NCBI GenBank assembly: GCA_964494385.1
Contig: CAZBSE010000020.1
Coordinates: forward strand, 1-31,961
DNA length: 31,961 bases
From: CAZBSE01 sp964494385
GTDB taxonomy: Bacteria; Actinomycetota; Humimicrobiia; Humimicrobiales; Humimicrobiaceae
Direction: 5' to 3'
This document shows, piece after piece, positions 6,359-14,881 of the stretch (position 1 is its first letter; each line of letters begins with the position of its first letter). A model generated the notes under the pieces. That model saw only the letters and a list, made by a program, of their open reading frames with translations, had not been told where the DNA came from and did not search any database. The position numbers and the translations under genes are program-made.

Positions 6359-7660
6359 ATGATTCCCAGATATACAACCAAAGAAATGGGCGGAGTATGG
6401 AATGAGGAAAATAAATTCAGAAAATGGCTTGATGTTGAAAAAGCGGTAGCTAGAGCTCAGGCAGAACTTGGTATTATCCCGGCAAGGGCCGCAGATGATA
6501 TAAATAAAAAAGCAGGATTTGATATTTTAAAAATAAATGAGATTGAATCCGAAACGCACCATGATGTTATAGCTTTCCTGACTGTTGTATCTTCGTATAT
6601 AGGGGACTCTTCCAAATATCTTCATTACGGCTTGACCTCCTCAGATGTTGTAGATAGTGCCCTCTCGCTTCAGATGCTTGAAGCGGTGTATATAATCGAA
6701 ATGAGAGTTAAGCAATTCATAGAAATTTTAAAATCAAAATCTAAAAAGTATGCTCATACTGTTATGGTAGGCAGAACTCATGGAATACATGCTGAACCAA
6801 CTACCCTGGGGCTTAAATTCTGTATATATGCCTTTGAGATGGCCAGAAATCTCAAGAGACTGGAACAGGCACATGAAGGGATTGGGTTTGGGAAGATTTC
6901 CGGAGCGGTTGGAACTTATGCAAATACTTCTCCTGAAATCGAGAAAAAAGCATGCAGTATTCTAGGGCTGAAGCCCTCTCCGGTTTCAAACCAGATTCTG
7001 CAAAGAGACAGGCATGCGGTACTTATTTCAACCCTGGCAGTTTGCGGGGCTACATTGGAAAAAATAGCACTTGAGATCAGGAACCTGCAGAGGACGGATG
7101 TAAAGGAAGTGGAAGAACCCTTTACAAGGGGGCAGAAAGGTTCTTCTGCCATGCCGCATAAAAAAAATCCTATTATCTGTGAAAGAATATGCGGCCTGTC
7201 AAGAGTTTTAAGGTCAAATACCATTGCTGCTATGGAAAATATTGCATTATGGCATGAAAGAGATATATCACATTCTTCGGTAGAGAGAATAATAATCCCC
7301 GACAGCTTTATATTACTTGATTATATGCTGGAGAAGGCAATGTTTATAATAAAAGACTTAAATGTTATTGAATCAAACATGAAAAGAAATTTAATGAAAT
7401 ACGGGGGTATTATTTTTTCTCAGAGAGTATTGCTGGAGTTAATCGACAGAGGGATGAGCAGAGATGAGGCTTATGCTCTGGTTCAAAAGACAGCGCTTAA
7501 GGCCTGGAACGATGAAGGCGATTTTAAGCAAAATCTGCTGAATGAAAAAAAGGTGCTGTCTCTTATTAAAAAAGATAAATTGGAGAAACTATTTGAGATC
7601 AAGTATCATTTGAGATTTGTAGATGAAATTATCGGTAGACTGGAATATATTAAAGTATAA
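6359..7660 (+). CDS. purB: Adenylosuccinate lyase
   Basis: The 433-aa protein starts at an ATG with CAGGAG upstream. Key sites are visible: SETHHDVIAF, HYGLTSSDVVD, GRTHGIHAEPTTLG, and the fumarase/ASL signature GSSAMPHKKNP from residue 261, whose flexible loop holds the catalytic Ser. It cleaves SAICAR to AICAR in the IMP branch and adenylosuccinate to AMP, releasing fumarate each time. It is the first of six purine genes on this strand. All 24 of its Arg codons are AGA or AGG, a useful baseline for comparison with purL. Confidence 0.97.
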   Translation: MIPRYTTKEMGGVWNEENKFRKWLDVEKAVARAQAELGIIPARAADDINKKAGFDILKINEIESETHHDVIAFLTVVSSYIGDSSKYLHYGLTSSDVVDSALSLQMLEAVYIIEMRVKQFIEILKSKSKKYAHTVMVGRTHGIHAEPTTLGLKFCIYAFEMARNLKRLEQAHEGIGFGKISGAVGTYANTSPEIEKKACSILGLKPSPVSNQILQRDRHAVLISTLAVCGATLEKIALEIRNLQRTDVKEVEEPFTRGQKGSSAMPHKKNPIICERICGLSRVLRSNTIAAMENIALWHERDISHSSVERIIIPDSFILLDYMLEKAMFIIKDLNVIESNMKRNLMKYGGIIFSQRVLLELIDRGMSRDEAYALVQKTALKAWNDEGDFKQNLLNEKKVLSLIKKDKLEKLFEIKYHLRFVDEIIGRLEYIKV

Positions 7661-7720
7661 TAAATTTCTGCTGTTACGGATTTGATCAATATTTTTTATG
7701 ATTATGCTGATATAGAGGTA

Positions 7721-7732
7721 ATGAAAAAATAA
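7721..7732 (+). other. Three-codon mini-ORF overlapping the purL start
   Basis: ATG AAA AAA TAA sits three bases after AGAGG, and its stop overlaps the purL start as TAATG. The ribosome binding site is nearer the mini-ORF than purL (about 14 nt away), so purL may start by re-initiation. This is a single-sequence observation. Confidence 0.35.
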
Positions 7733-10700
7733 TGCAGCGGTTTTACCGTCGTATAGATAAAAGCTTAGAATACTGCTACTACGTTGAGACCTCAGAATCG
7801 CTTACCAAAAAGGAACTAGAAATTCTAAAATGGCTTCTTGCAGAAACTTTTGAAAAAGAAAATTTTAAACAGAAATCATTTTTTACCGGCGGCAGGCAGG
7901 ATATAATTGAAATAGGACCCCGGTTAAATTTTGAGACTGCATTTTCATCCAATGCGGTTGCCATCTGTCATACGTGTGGGTTGGAAAAAATTACCCGCAT
8001 TGAACTCTCAAGACGCTACCGGTTATTACCGGCACTGCTGCCCGAAGGTAACCTCCGGCAATTTATTGATATGCACCACGACCGCATGACCGAGTGTGTT
8101 TATCCCCGGCCGCTTGATACATTTGAAATTGGAATTAAGCCTGAAGAAGTACATGACGTGCCGTTGATGGAAAAAGGTATTAAAGCTCTTAAAGAAAAGG
8201 GAATGAAAGCTCTTGAAAGATTTAACCGCAAGATAGGCCTGGGAATGGATGAATGGGACATTAATTTTTATTATAACCTGTTTGTAAATACCATAGGGAG
8301 AAATCCTACCAATGTGGAGTGTTTCCAGCTGGGCCAGGCCAATAGTGAACATTCACGCCATTGGTTTTTTAAAGGCAGGCTCATAATAGATGGAAAAGAG
8401 GTTCCAGGGACTTTACTTCAGATAATAAAATCAACATTGGATGCTGCTCCTTCCAACAGTATAATTGCATTTAATGATAATTCCAGCAGTATTATAGGTT
8501 ATCTCATTGGAACCATAATACCGCAACGTCCGGGAAATCCTGCTCCCTTTAAAAAGCAACAGTGCACCTATCATATTATATTTACTGCTGAAACCCATAA
8601 TTTCCCGAGCGGGGTGGCGCCGTTTCCGGGAGCGGAAACCGGTACCGGAGGGAGGATACGTGATGTTCAGGCAACAGGGAAAGGCGGCCTGGTTATTGCG
8701 GGTACGGCAGGGTACTGCACTGGAAATTTAAATATTTCCGGTTACTTAATCCCGGGAGAAGACAGAAAGTTTGACTATCCTCCCAATCTTGCTTCTCCTT
8801 TAAAGATTATAATAGGCGAAAGCAACGGAGCATCGGATTATGGAAATAAATTCGGCGAACCAGTGATCCAGGGCTTTACCAGGACGTTTGGATTAAGACT
8901 GCCTGACGGCCAGCGCCGCGAATGGGTAAAACCGATTATGTTTACGGGAGGTATAGGTCAAATTGATCACCGCCATATAAGAAAAGAAAAACCGGAGCAG
9001 GGCATGAAAGTGGTGCAGGTCGGCGGTCCGGCTTACCGTATTGGCATAGGCGGCGGTGCCGCTTCAAGCATGGTCCAGGGTGAAAATAGAGAGGAACTTG
9101 ATTTTAATGCTGTACAGCGAGGCGATGCCCAGATGGAACAGAAGCTGAACCGGGTAGTCAGAACATGTATTGAAATGGGTGATGAGAATCCCATTATAAG
9201 CGTACACGATCAAGGTGCCGGCGGTCCCTGTAATGTTTTAACCGAACTTGTGGAACCTGCAGGCGGAAGGATTGAAATCCGTAATATACAGGTCGGAGAT
9301 AGGACCATGTCGGTTTTGGAGATATGGGGTGCTGAGTATCAGGAGCGTGATGCTTTCCTTATAAAACCAAATCAGCTGGAGAAATTTCAGGCTGTCTGCA
9401 GCCGTGAGAAAGTTAATTGTGAAATACTGGGGGAGATAACCGGTGATGGGAGAATCGTGGTTCATGACAGCTGGAACAATTCCAATCCTGTTGATCTTGA
9501 CCTTGGAGAAATTTTAAGCAATATTCCTCAGAAGACCTTTAATCTGAAAAGCATTCCGGCGAAATTGAAGCCGCTGAATCTGCCAGGCAGTCTTTCGGTC
9601 AGGGAAGCTTTAAGATTAATATTCAGGCTGCCTTCGGTGGGGTCCAAGGGATTTCTGGTAAGGAAGGTTGACCGGAGTGTAACCGGTCTCGTGGCAAGAC
9701 AGCAGTGCTGCGGTCCCCTGCAGCTTCCTGTTTCCGATGTAGCGGTAGTGGCACAGAGTCATTTCGGTCTTAGCGGTGCCGCAACTGCCATAGGTGAGCA
9801 GCCGATTAAAATTCTGGTAGATCCTGAAGCAGGCGCGCGCATGGCAGTAGGGGAAGCATTAACCAATATGGTGTGGGCGCTCATAAGCGACCTTAAGGAT
9901 ATAAAATGTTCCGTTAACTGGATGTGGGCCGGCAAGCTTCCCGGCGGTGGAGCAGCTCTCTACAGAGCAGCAGCCGCTCTCAGTAAATTGATGGTGAAGA
10001 TCGGTATAGCTGCTGATGGGGGAAAAGACAGTCTCTCGATGGCCGCGCAGGTTAAAGATGAAGTAGTAAAGGCTCCCGGCGAGGTGGTCATTTCTGCCTA
10101 TGCCTCTATGCCTGATATAACCAGGGTGATAACCCCGGATATTAAACGGCCCGGTGAAAGCAGTCTCATGCTTATTGATGTTTCGGACGGAAAGAAACGT
10201 CTGGGCGGTTCGGCGCTGGCACAGGCGCTGGGTCAAATAGGCGACGAGTCTCCGGATGTGGAAAATCCTGCCGTGCTGGCCGGCGCATTCAGGGCGGTTC
10301 AGGAAATGATAGAAAAGAGCTTGATTCTTGCCGGACATGATAGAAGTGACGGAGGACTTATAACCACAATGGCTGAAATGGCACTGGCTGGAAATTGCGG
10401 GATGGAAGTCGAGCTTACTGGTGCAGGTGAAGCAATCCCTCTGCTTTTTGCCGAGGAGTTGGGTCTGGTTCTGGAGTACCTGCCGCAGGACGGTGCAAAA
10501 ATTACCGGTATCTTAAATAAATACGGTGTTCCCTTTGTAATTCTGGGCAGCACTCTTAAAAAAAGACAGGTGGTTATCCGCAGGGGCAGTAAAATCGAGC
10601 TGGATATAGACCTTCCTACCCTTCTGGCCTGGTGGGAATCAACCAGTGATGAACTGGAAAAGCACCAGATGAATACAGGACTGGCAGTAAAGCAGGCCCG

Positions 10701-11589
10701 GGCTCATAACCGTTCCGGTCTTTCATATCGTCCTTCTTTTGAATGGAAAAGTACTCCGCCGGAGCTGTTCAAAGAAACGGGAAAACCAAAAGTTGCAGTG
10801 ATCCGTGAGGAGGGCAGTAATGGCGACAGGGAAATGGCTTCTGCATTTTTTATGGCCGGATTTGAACCCTGGGATATTACTATGACCGATCTCCTTAGAG
10901 GCGGTGCAAACCTGGACAAATTCAGAGGGGTAGTATTTGTGGGCGGATTTGCCTATGCAGACGTGCTGGGCAGCAGCAAAGGCTGGGCCGGTATTATCAA
11001 ATTCAGCCCCAAGCTGAAGAAAATGTTTGATCTTTTCTACCAGCGGCCGGATACTTTCTCACTGGGGATCTGTAACGGCTGCCAGCTTATGACCCTTCTT
11101 GGCTGGGTGCCCTGGAAGGGCATTCCTGAAGAAAAACAGCCCAGATTTATCAGGAATTTATCAGGACGATTTGAATCCCGCTGGGTAACGGTAAAGATTT
11201 TAAAAAGTCCCTCTATCATGCTCAGAGGAATGGAGGATTCAATTCTGGGCATATGGGTGTCACATGGCGAGGGACATTTGTACTGTCCTGATCCAAAAGT
11301 ATTATCCGATATAACTGATTTAAAACTGGCACCAGTGCTTTTTACAGATGATAAAGGACATTCTACGGAACAGTATCCTTTTAACCCTAATAGCTCTCCA
11401 TCGGGAATTACTTCCCTGTGTTCGCCTGACGGCAGGCATCTTGTTATGATGCCCCATCCCGAAAGGGCATTTCTGCTCTGGCAGTGGCCGTGGATACCTG
11501 AGGCATGGAGATCCCATAAAGAGCTTATGGTCTCCCCCTGGATAAAAATGTTCCGGAATGCCAGAAAGTGGTGTGAGAAAAATAGCTGA
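7732..11589 (+). CDS. purL: Phosphoribosylformylglycinamidine synthase, long single-chain form (PurL with fused glutaminase)
   Basis: This 1285-aa enzyme converts FGAR, ATP and glutamine to FGAM. An N-terminal PurS-like domain (to about 150) is followed by a linker with RNPTNVECFQLGQANSEHSRHWFF, then two AIRS-type ATP-binding halves (TAETHNFPSGVAPFPGAETG; later SDVAVVAQSHFGLSGAATA and GGKDSLSMAA). A glutaminase domain runs from about residue 1017 with GICNGCQ (catalytic Cys1114) and PHPERAF (His1242, Glu1244). The fused length is typical of proteobacterial and eukaryotic enzymes; most Gram-positives use separate PurS, PurQ and short PurL. The codon use also differs: 12 of the first 17 Arg codons are CGN, against 0 of 24 in purB. 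I infer horizontal acquisition. No purS or purQ is visible nearby, consistent with the fused enzyme replacing them. Confidence 0.96.
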   Translation: MQRFYRRIDKSLEYCYYVETSESLTKKELEILKWLLAETFEKENFKQKSFFTGGRQDIIEIGPRLNFETAFSSNAVAICHTCGLEKITRIELSRRYRLLPALLPEGNLRQFIDMHHDRMTECVYPRPLDTFEIGIKPEEVHDVPLMEKGIKALKEKGMKALERFNRKIGLGMDEWDINFYYNLFVNTIGRNPTNVECFQLGQANSEHSRHWFFKGRLIIDGKEVPGTLLQIIKSTLDAAPSNSIIAFNDNSSSIIGYLIGTIIPQRPGNPAPFKKQQCTYHIIFTAETHNFPSGVAPFPGAETGTGGRIRDVQATGKGGLVIAGTAGYCTGNLNISGYLIPGEDRKFDYPPNLASPLKIIIGESNGASDYGNKFGEPVIQGFTRTFGLRLPDGQRREWVKPIMFTGGIGQIDHRHIRKEKPEQGMKVVQVGGPAYRIGIGGGAASSMVQGENREELDFNAVQRGDAQMEQKLNRVVRTCIEMGDENPIISVHDQGAGGPCNVLTELVEPAGGRIEIRNIQVGDRTMSVLEIWGAEYQERDAFLIKPNQLEKFQAVCSREKVNCEILGEITGDGRIVVHDSWNNSNPVDLDLGEILSNIPQKTFNLKSIPAKLKPLNLPGSLSVREALRLIFRLPSVGSKGFLVRKVDRSVTGLVARQQCCGPLQLPVSDVAVVAQSHFGLSGAATAIGEQPIKILVDPEAGARMAVGEALTNMVWALISDLKDIKCSVNWMWAGKLPGGGAALYRAAAALSKLMVKIGIAADGGKDSLSMAAQVKDEVVKAPGEVVISAYASMPDITRVITPDIKRPGESSLMLIDVSDGKKRLGGSALAQALGQIGDESPDVENPAVLAGAFRAVQEMIEKSLILAGHDRSDGGLITTMAEMALAGNCGMEVELTGAGEAIPLLFAEELGLVLEYLPQDGAKITGILNKYGVPFVILGSTLKKRQVVIRRGSKIELDIDLPTLLAWWESTSDELEKHQMNTGLAVKQARAHNRSGLSYRPSFEWKSTPPELFKETGKPKVAVIREEGSNGDREMASAFFMAGFEPWDITMTDLLRGGANLDKFRGVVFVGGFAYADVLGSSKGWAGIIKFSPKLKKMFDLFYQRPDTFSLGICNGCQLMTLLGWVPWKGIPEEKQPRFIRNLSGRFESRWVTVKILKSPSIMLRGMEDSILGIWVSHGEGHLYCPDPKVLSDITDLKLAPVLFTDDKGHSTEQYPFNPNSSPSGITSLCSPDGRHLVMMPHPERAFLLWQWPWIPEAWRSHKELMVSPWIKMFRNARKWCEKNS

Positions 11590-11711
11590 TGTTGCCAAAT
11601 CCTTTATTTATTTTAGTATTTTATTTGTTATAATAATTTTGTTCAATCAATGGAGCAGACTTATATAACGTTATGGTAATATGGCAGTTCATGGATAAAA
11701 ACGAATATAAA

Positions 11712-11733
11712 TTATATAAATTTATTTATATAA
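11712..11733 (+). repeat. AT-only inverted repeat in the purF leader
   Basis: TTATATAAA (11712-11720) and TTTATATAA (11725-11733) are perfect inverted arms around TTTA, ending 13 bp before the purF ATG. It occupies the place where a ribosome binding site would be expected, and none is seen. It could be an operator or a weak hairpin, or it may simply reflect the AT-rich spacer. Confidence 0.4.
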
Positions 11734-11746
11734 GCCAACCAGAAAA

Positions 11747-13186
11747 ATGAATAGCATAATATCAGACAGAAAATTAAATGAAAAATGCGGAATATTCGGC
11801 ATATATGCGCCTGATAAAAAAGTAGCGGAAATAATATTTTATGGCCTCCAGGCTCTTCAGCACAGGGGCCAGGAAAGTGCAGGAATAGCCGTATCCGATA
11901 AAGAAAATATCCTGGTCTTTAAGGACCTGGGCCTTGTATCACAGGTGTTTAATGAACAAAACATCGCACCTCTTCAGGGTAATATTGGAATCGGCCATAC
12001 CCGTTATTCTACAAAAGGGAGGAATATCTGGAAAAATTCCCAGCCCTTGTACGGGATGTTTAAAAATGAGAGTTTTGCAATTGCTCACAACGGAAATTTA
12101 ACCAATATCGGGGAAATAAGAAAAGAACAGATAAAGAAGGGTATCAGATTTGAAACCACTACTGATACCGAGATTATAGCGTTACTAATAGAAAACTCGG
12201 AAAAAGAAGGAATTGAGGATGCAATCAAGGATGCGATCAGTAAAATAAAAGGTTCTTATTCTCTGGTTATATTAACAAGGGACAAGGTTTTTGGCATCAG
12301 GGATCCGCATGGATTCAGGCCGCTGGTGCTGGGCAGTCTTGGAAGAAGCTTTATTATAGCTTCAGAAACGTGCGCACTGGATATAATTGATGCGGATTTT
12401 ATCAGGGAAATTGATCCGGGTGAGGTTGTGGTGCTGGATAAGGATGGTGTAAGATCACAGATGCTGCTGCCTGTGGATAGGATTTCCATGTGTGTGTTCG
12501 AGCTTATTTATTTCGCCAGGCCCGACAGCTATATACATAATAAAAATATGTTTAAGGTAAGGCACAGGATGGGGCAGGAACTAGCAAAAGAATCTCCTGC
12601 CGATGCTGATATAGTCATTTCCGTACCCGATTCGGGTACGCCTGCTGCTATCGGGTATTCTGCCCAGTCAAAAATACCCTATGCTGAGGGATTCATTAAA
12701 AATAGATATATCGGGAGAACTTTCATCCAGCCTATACAGCGGACAAGAGAAATAGGAGTAAGACTGAAATTAAACCCATTAAAAGAGATTATAAAAAATA
12801 AAAAATTAGTTGTGGTGGATGACTCCATAGTCAGGGGTAATACATCCAGGAAAATAATAAAGATGCTATATTGTGCAGGAGCCAGGGAAGTCCACATGAG
12901 GATAAGCTCGCCTCCTCTCTTATATCCCTGTTATTACGGTATAGATATGGCCACTAAAAAAGAGTTTATTGCCAATCACAAAACCCTGCAGGACATTAGG
13001 AAATCATTAAATGTCAATAGTCTGAAATATTTATCCATGAATGGTCTGGTAAAGGCTATAGGCGAATCAAAGGAAAAATTCTGTTTTGCCTGCTTCAACG
13101 GGGAATACCCGGTTGATATCGCTGAAAGCCAGGAATCTGATAAATACTCTCTGGATAAGGAGGAGAAAGTATCTTCTAATGCCTGA
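11747..13186 (+). CDS. purF: Amidophosphoribosyltransferase
   Basis: The 479-aa enzyme makes phosphoribosylamine from PRPP and glutamine, the committed purine step. A 13-residue propeptide precedes Cys14 (CGIFGIYA), the N-terminal nucleophile exposed by self-processing. The glutaminase half shows LQHRGQESAG and GHTRYST. The PRTase half has LVVVDDSIVRGNTS, the PRPP loop. Cys249, Cys395, Cys446 and Cys449 fit the four 4Fe-4S ligands of the B. subtilis enzyme: minus 13 the first two give 236 and 382. The enzyme should therefore be oxygen-sensitive. There is no clear ribosome binding site. Its last 8 nt overlap purM. Confidence 0.96.
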   Translation: MNSIISDRKLNEKCGIFGIYAPDKKVAEIIFYGLQALQHRGQESAGIAVSDKENILVFKDLGLVSQVFNEQNIAPLQGNIGIGHTRYSTKGRNIWKNSQPLYGMFKNESFAIAHNGNLTNIGEIRKEQIKKGIRFETTTDTEIIALLIENSEKEGIEDAIKDAISKIKGSYSLVILTRDKVFGIRDPHGFRPLVLGSLGRSFIIASETCALDIIDADFIREIDPGEVVVLDKDGVRSQMLLPVDRISMCVFELIYFARPDSYIHNKNMFKVRHRMGQELAKESPADADIVISVPDSGTPAAIGYSAQSKIPYAEGFIKNRYIGRTFIQPIQRTREIGVRLKLNPLKEIIKNKKLVVVDDSIVRGNTSRKIIKMLYCAGAREVHMRISSPPLLYPCYYGIDMATKKEFIANHKTLQDIRKSLNVNSLKYLSMNGLVKAIGESKEKFCFACFNGEYPVDIAESQESDKYSLDKEEKVSSNA

Positions 13187-14240
13187 AAAAGATAAACGCG
13201 GCCAAAGATATTCCTATAAATCTTCCGGTGTAGATATAGATAAAGCCTCCAGTACAATAAATCAACTTAAAGAAACAATAGCATCAACTTTTTCCGACAG
13301 GGTACTCAGTAACCTCTCATCATTTTCCGGCCTTTTTCAGCTTGACCTTAATGGGTATAGAGAACCTGTTTTTGCTTCTTCTACTGACGGTGTAGGGACA
13401 AAAATAATGCTGGCGAAAAAGCTTAATTATTACCGGCATATAGGACAGGATGCAGTGGCCATGTGTATTAATGATATAATATGCTGCGGAGCAAAACCAC
13501 TTTTTTTTCTGGACTATATAGCCTGCGGCAGGGTGGAGGAGGAAAAAATAAAGATTATAATCAAATCAATTGCCGAAAGCTGCAAGTTTTGTGATGCTGT
13601 TCTTATCGGAGGGGAAATTGCGGAGCATCCCGGTATGTGTATGGAAGATGATATTGATATTGCCGGTTTTTCAATCGGGATAGTTGAAAAGGCAGATATA
13701 ATAAACACGGGTCTGGTCAAGGAAGGTGATTTGATAATAGGCATATCTTCTTCCGGAGTTCACAGCAACGGATTCTCATTGATACGGAAACTTATTGAAG
13801 ATAAAAAACTGGACCTTGAAAAGAAATATAATTGGGCTGACGGCATGCCTCTTGGTAATTTGCTTCTAACTCCTACGAAACTATATTCTAAAATAATAAA
13901 TGCAATGCTCAAAAATAAGGTTAAAATTAATGGAATTGCCCATATAACCGGGGGAGGATTTTATGAGAATATAAACAGAATAATCCCTGCCGGAATGGAT
14001 GCATCAATAAGGGAAGGGAGCTGGAGAGTTCCCGCGGTTTTTAAGTTCCTGCAGGAGCTTGGGAATATTGACAGGGATGAAATGTTCAGAGTGTTTAATA
14101 TGGGTATAGGGATGGTTATAATTGTTCCTGCCGGCCAGTTTGACAGAATAAGCAGAACAGCCGTAGAAATGAAAGAAGAAATATATGATATTGGTACCAT
14201 TACCGGCGGAAGCGGTAAGGTAATAATAGGAAAAAGATAG
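13179..14240 (+). CDS. purM: Phosphoribosylformylglycinamidine cyclo-ligase (AIR synthetase)
   Basis: I place the start at ATG 13179 (353 aa), inside the last codons of purF and after AAGGAGGAG. The frame is open further upstream, but that part is purF coding DNA. Visible motifs are SSGVDID near the N-terminus, ASSTDGVGTK, AVAMCINDIICCGAKPLFFLDYIA, LIGGEIAEHPGM, GISSSGVHSNGFSL and AHITGGGFYENI. All are typical of PurM. It closes FGAM to AIR with ATP. The 8-nt overlap suggests coupling to purF. Confidence 0.96.
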   Translation: MPEKDKRGQRYSYKSSGVDIDKASSTINQLKETIASTFSDRVLSNLSSFSGLFQLDLNGYREPVFASSTDGVGTKIMLAKKLNYYRHIGQDAVAMCINDIICCGAKPLFFLDYIACGRVEEEKIKIIIKSIAESCKFCDAVLIGGEIAEHPGMCMEDDIDIAGFSIGIVEKADIINTGLVKEGDLIIGISSSGVHSNGFSLIRKLIEDKKLDLEKKYNWADGMPLGNLLLTPTKLYSKIINAMLKNKVKINGIAHITGGGFYENINRIIPAGMDASIREGSWRVPAVFKFLQELGNIDRDEMFRVFNMGIGMVIIVPAGQFDRISRTAVEMKEEIYDIGTITGGSGKVIIGKR

Positions 14241-14247
14241 GTTGCGG

Positions 14248-14862
14248 ATGAAAAAAAGAATTGCGGTCTTTGCTTCGGGTTTTGGTTCTAATCTCCAGGC
14301 TCTGATAGATTACAGTAAAGATCAGGACATGGGTGGAGATATAGTTCTGGTTTTTTCCAATAATAAGGAAGCTTATGCACTGAAAAGGGCCAAAAAAAGT
14401 AAAATCAAAGCAGTTTTTATGGACCCTTCCGAATGCAGCAGCAGAAAACAGTATGATTTAAAAATAATCGAACTGCTGGAACAGAAAAAAATAGATGTTG
14501 TGATTCTTGCAGGTTATATGTTCCTGCTGGGTGCGGAACTTGTGCGCAGGTTCCGCGGAAAGATATTAAATATACACCCTGCGCTGCTGCCTTCATTTAA
14601 AGGCGAACATGGAATAAGAGATGCCTACCGATACGGGGTAAAGGTAACCGGTGTTACAGTTCATTTTGTAGACGATGACCTTGACAGCGGTCCCATAATA
14701 CTGCAGGAGGCTATAGATATAAAGCCAGGAGACAGTATGGAAAACCTGGAAAAAAAGATACACGAGATAGAGCATAAAATATATCCCATAGCAGTAGAAT
14801 ATTTTTGTAAGGGCAGACTGGTAGTGGAAGGAAGAAAAGTAAAAATTTTAAGTAAAGAGTAA
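14248..14862 (+). CDS. purN: Phosphoribosylglycinamide formyltransferase, folate-dependent
   Basis: ATG 14248 gives MKKRIAVFASGFGSNLQALID, the family's normal N-terminus; a TTG six bases earlier is possible. The catalytic trio is Asn108 and His110 in NIHPALLPSFKG, and Asp146 in VDDDLDSGPII. E. coli has N106, H108 and D144. It formylates GAR with 10-formyl-THF. It lies 7 bp after purM, in the same operon. Confidence 0.95.
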   Translation: MKKRIAVFASGFGSNLQALIDYSKDQDMGGDIVLVFSNNKEAYALKRAKKSKIKAVFMDPSECSSRKQYDLKIIELLEQKKIDVVILAGYMFLLGAELVRRFRGKILNIHPALLPSFKGEHGIRDAYRYGVKVTGVTVHFVDDDLDSGPIILQEAIDIKPGDSMENLEKKIHEIEHKIYPIAVEYFCKGRLVVEGRKVKILSKE

Positions 14863-14881
14863 TGTAAAAAGGGAGCGGAAA

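Noticed and set aside
9859..10338. A 159-codon minus-strand frame inside purL
   Set aside because: Antisense to well-conserved PurL motifs; no ribosome binding site or known domain.
11698..11712. A PurBox-like sequence (AAAACGAATAT) before purF
   Set aside because: It resembles one half of the B. subtilis PurR site but has mismatches in the core and no second inverted copy at the needed distance.
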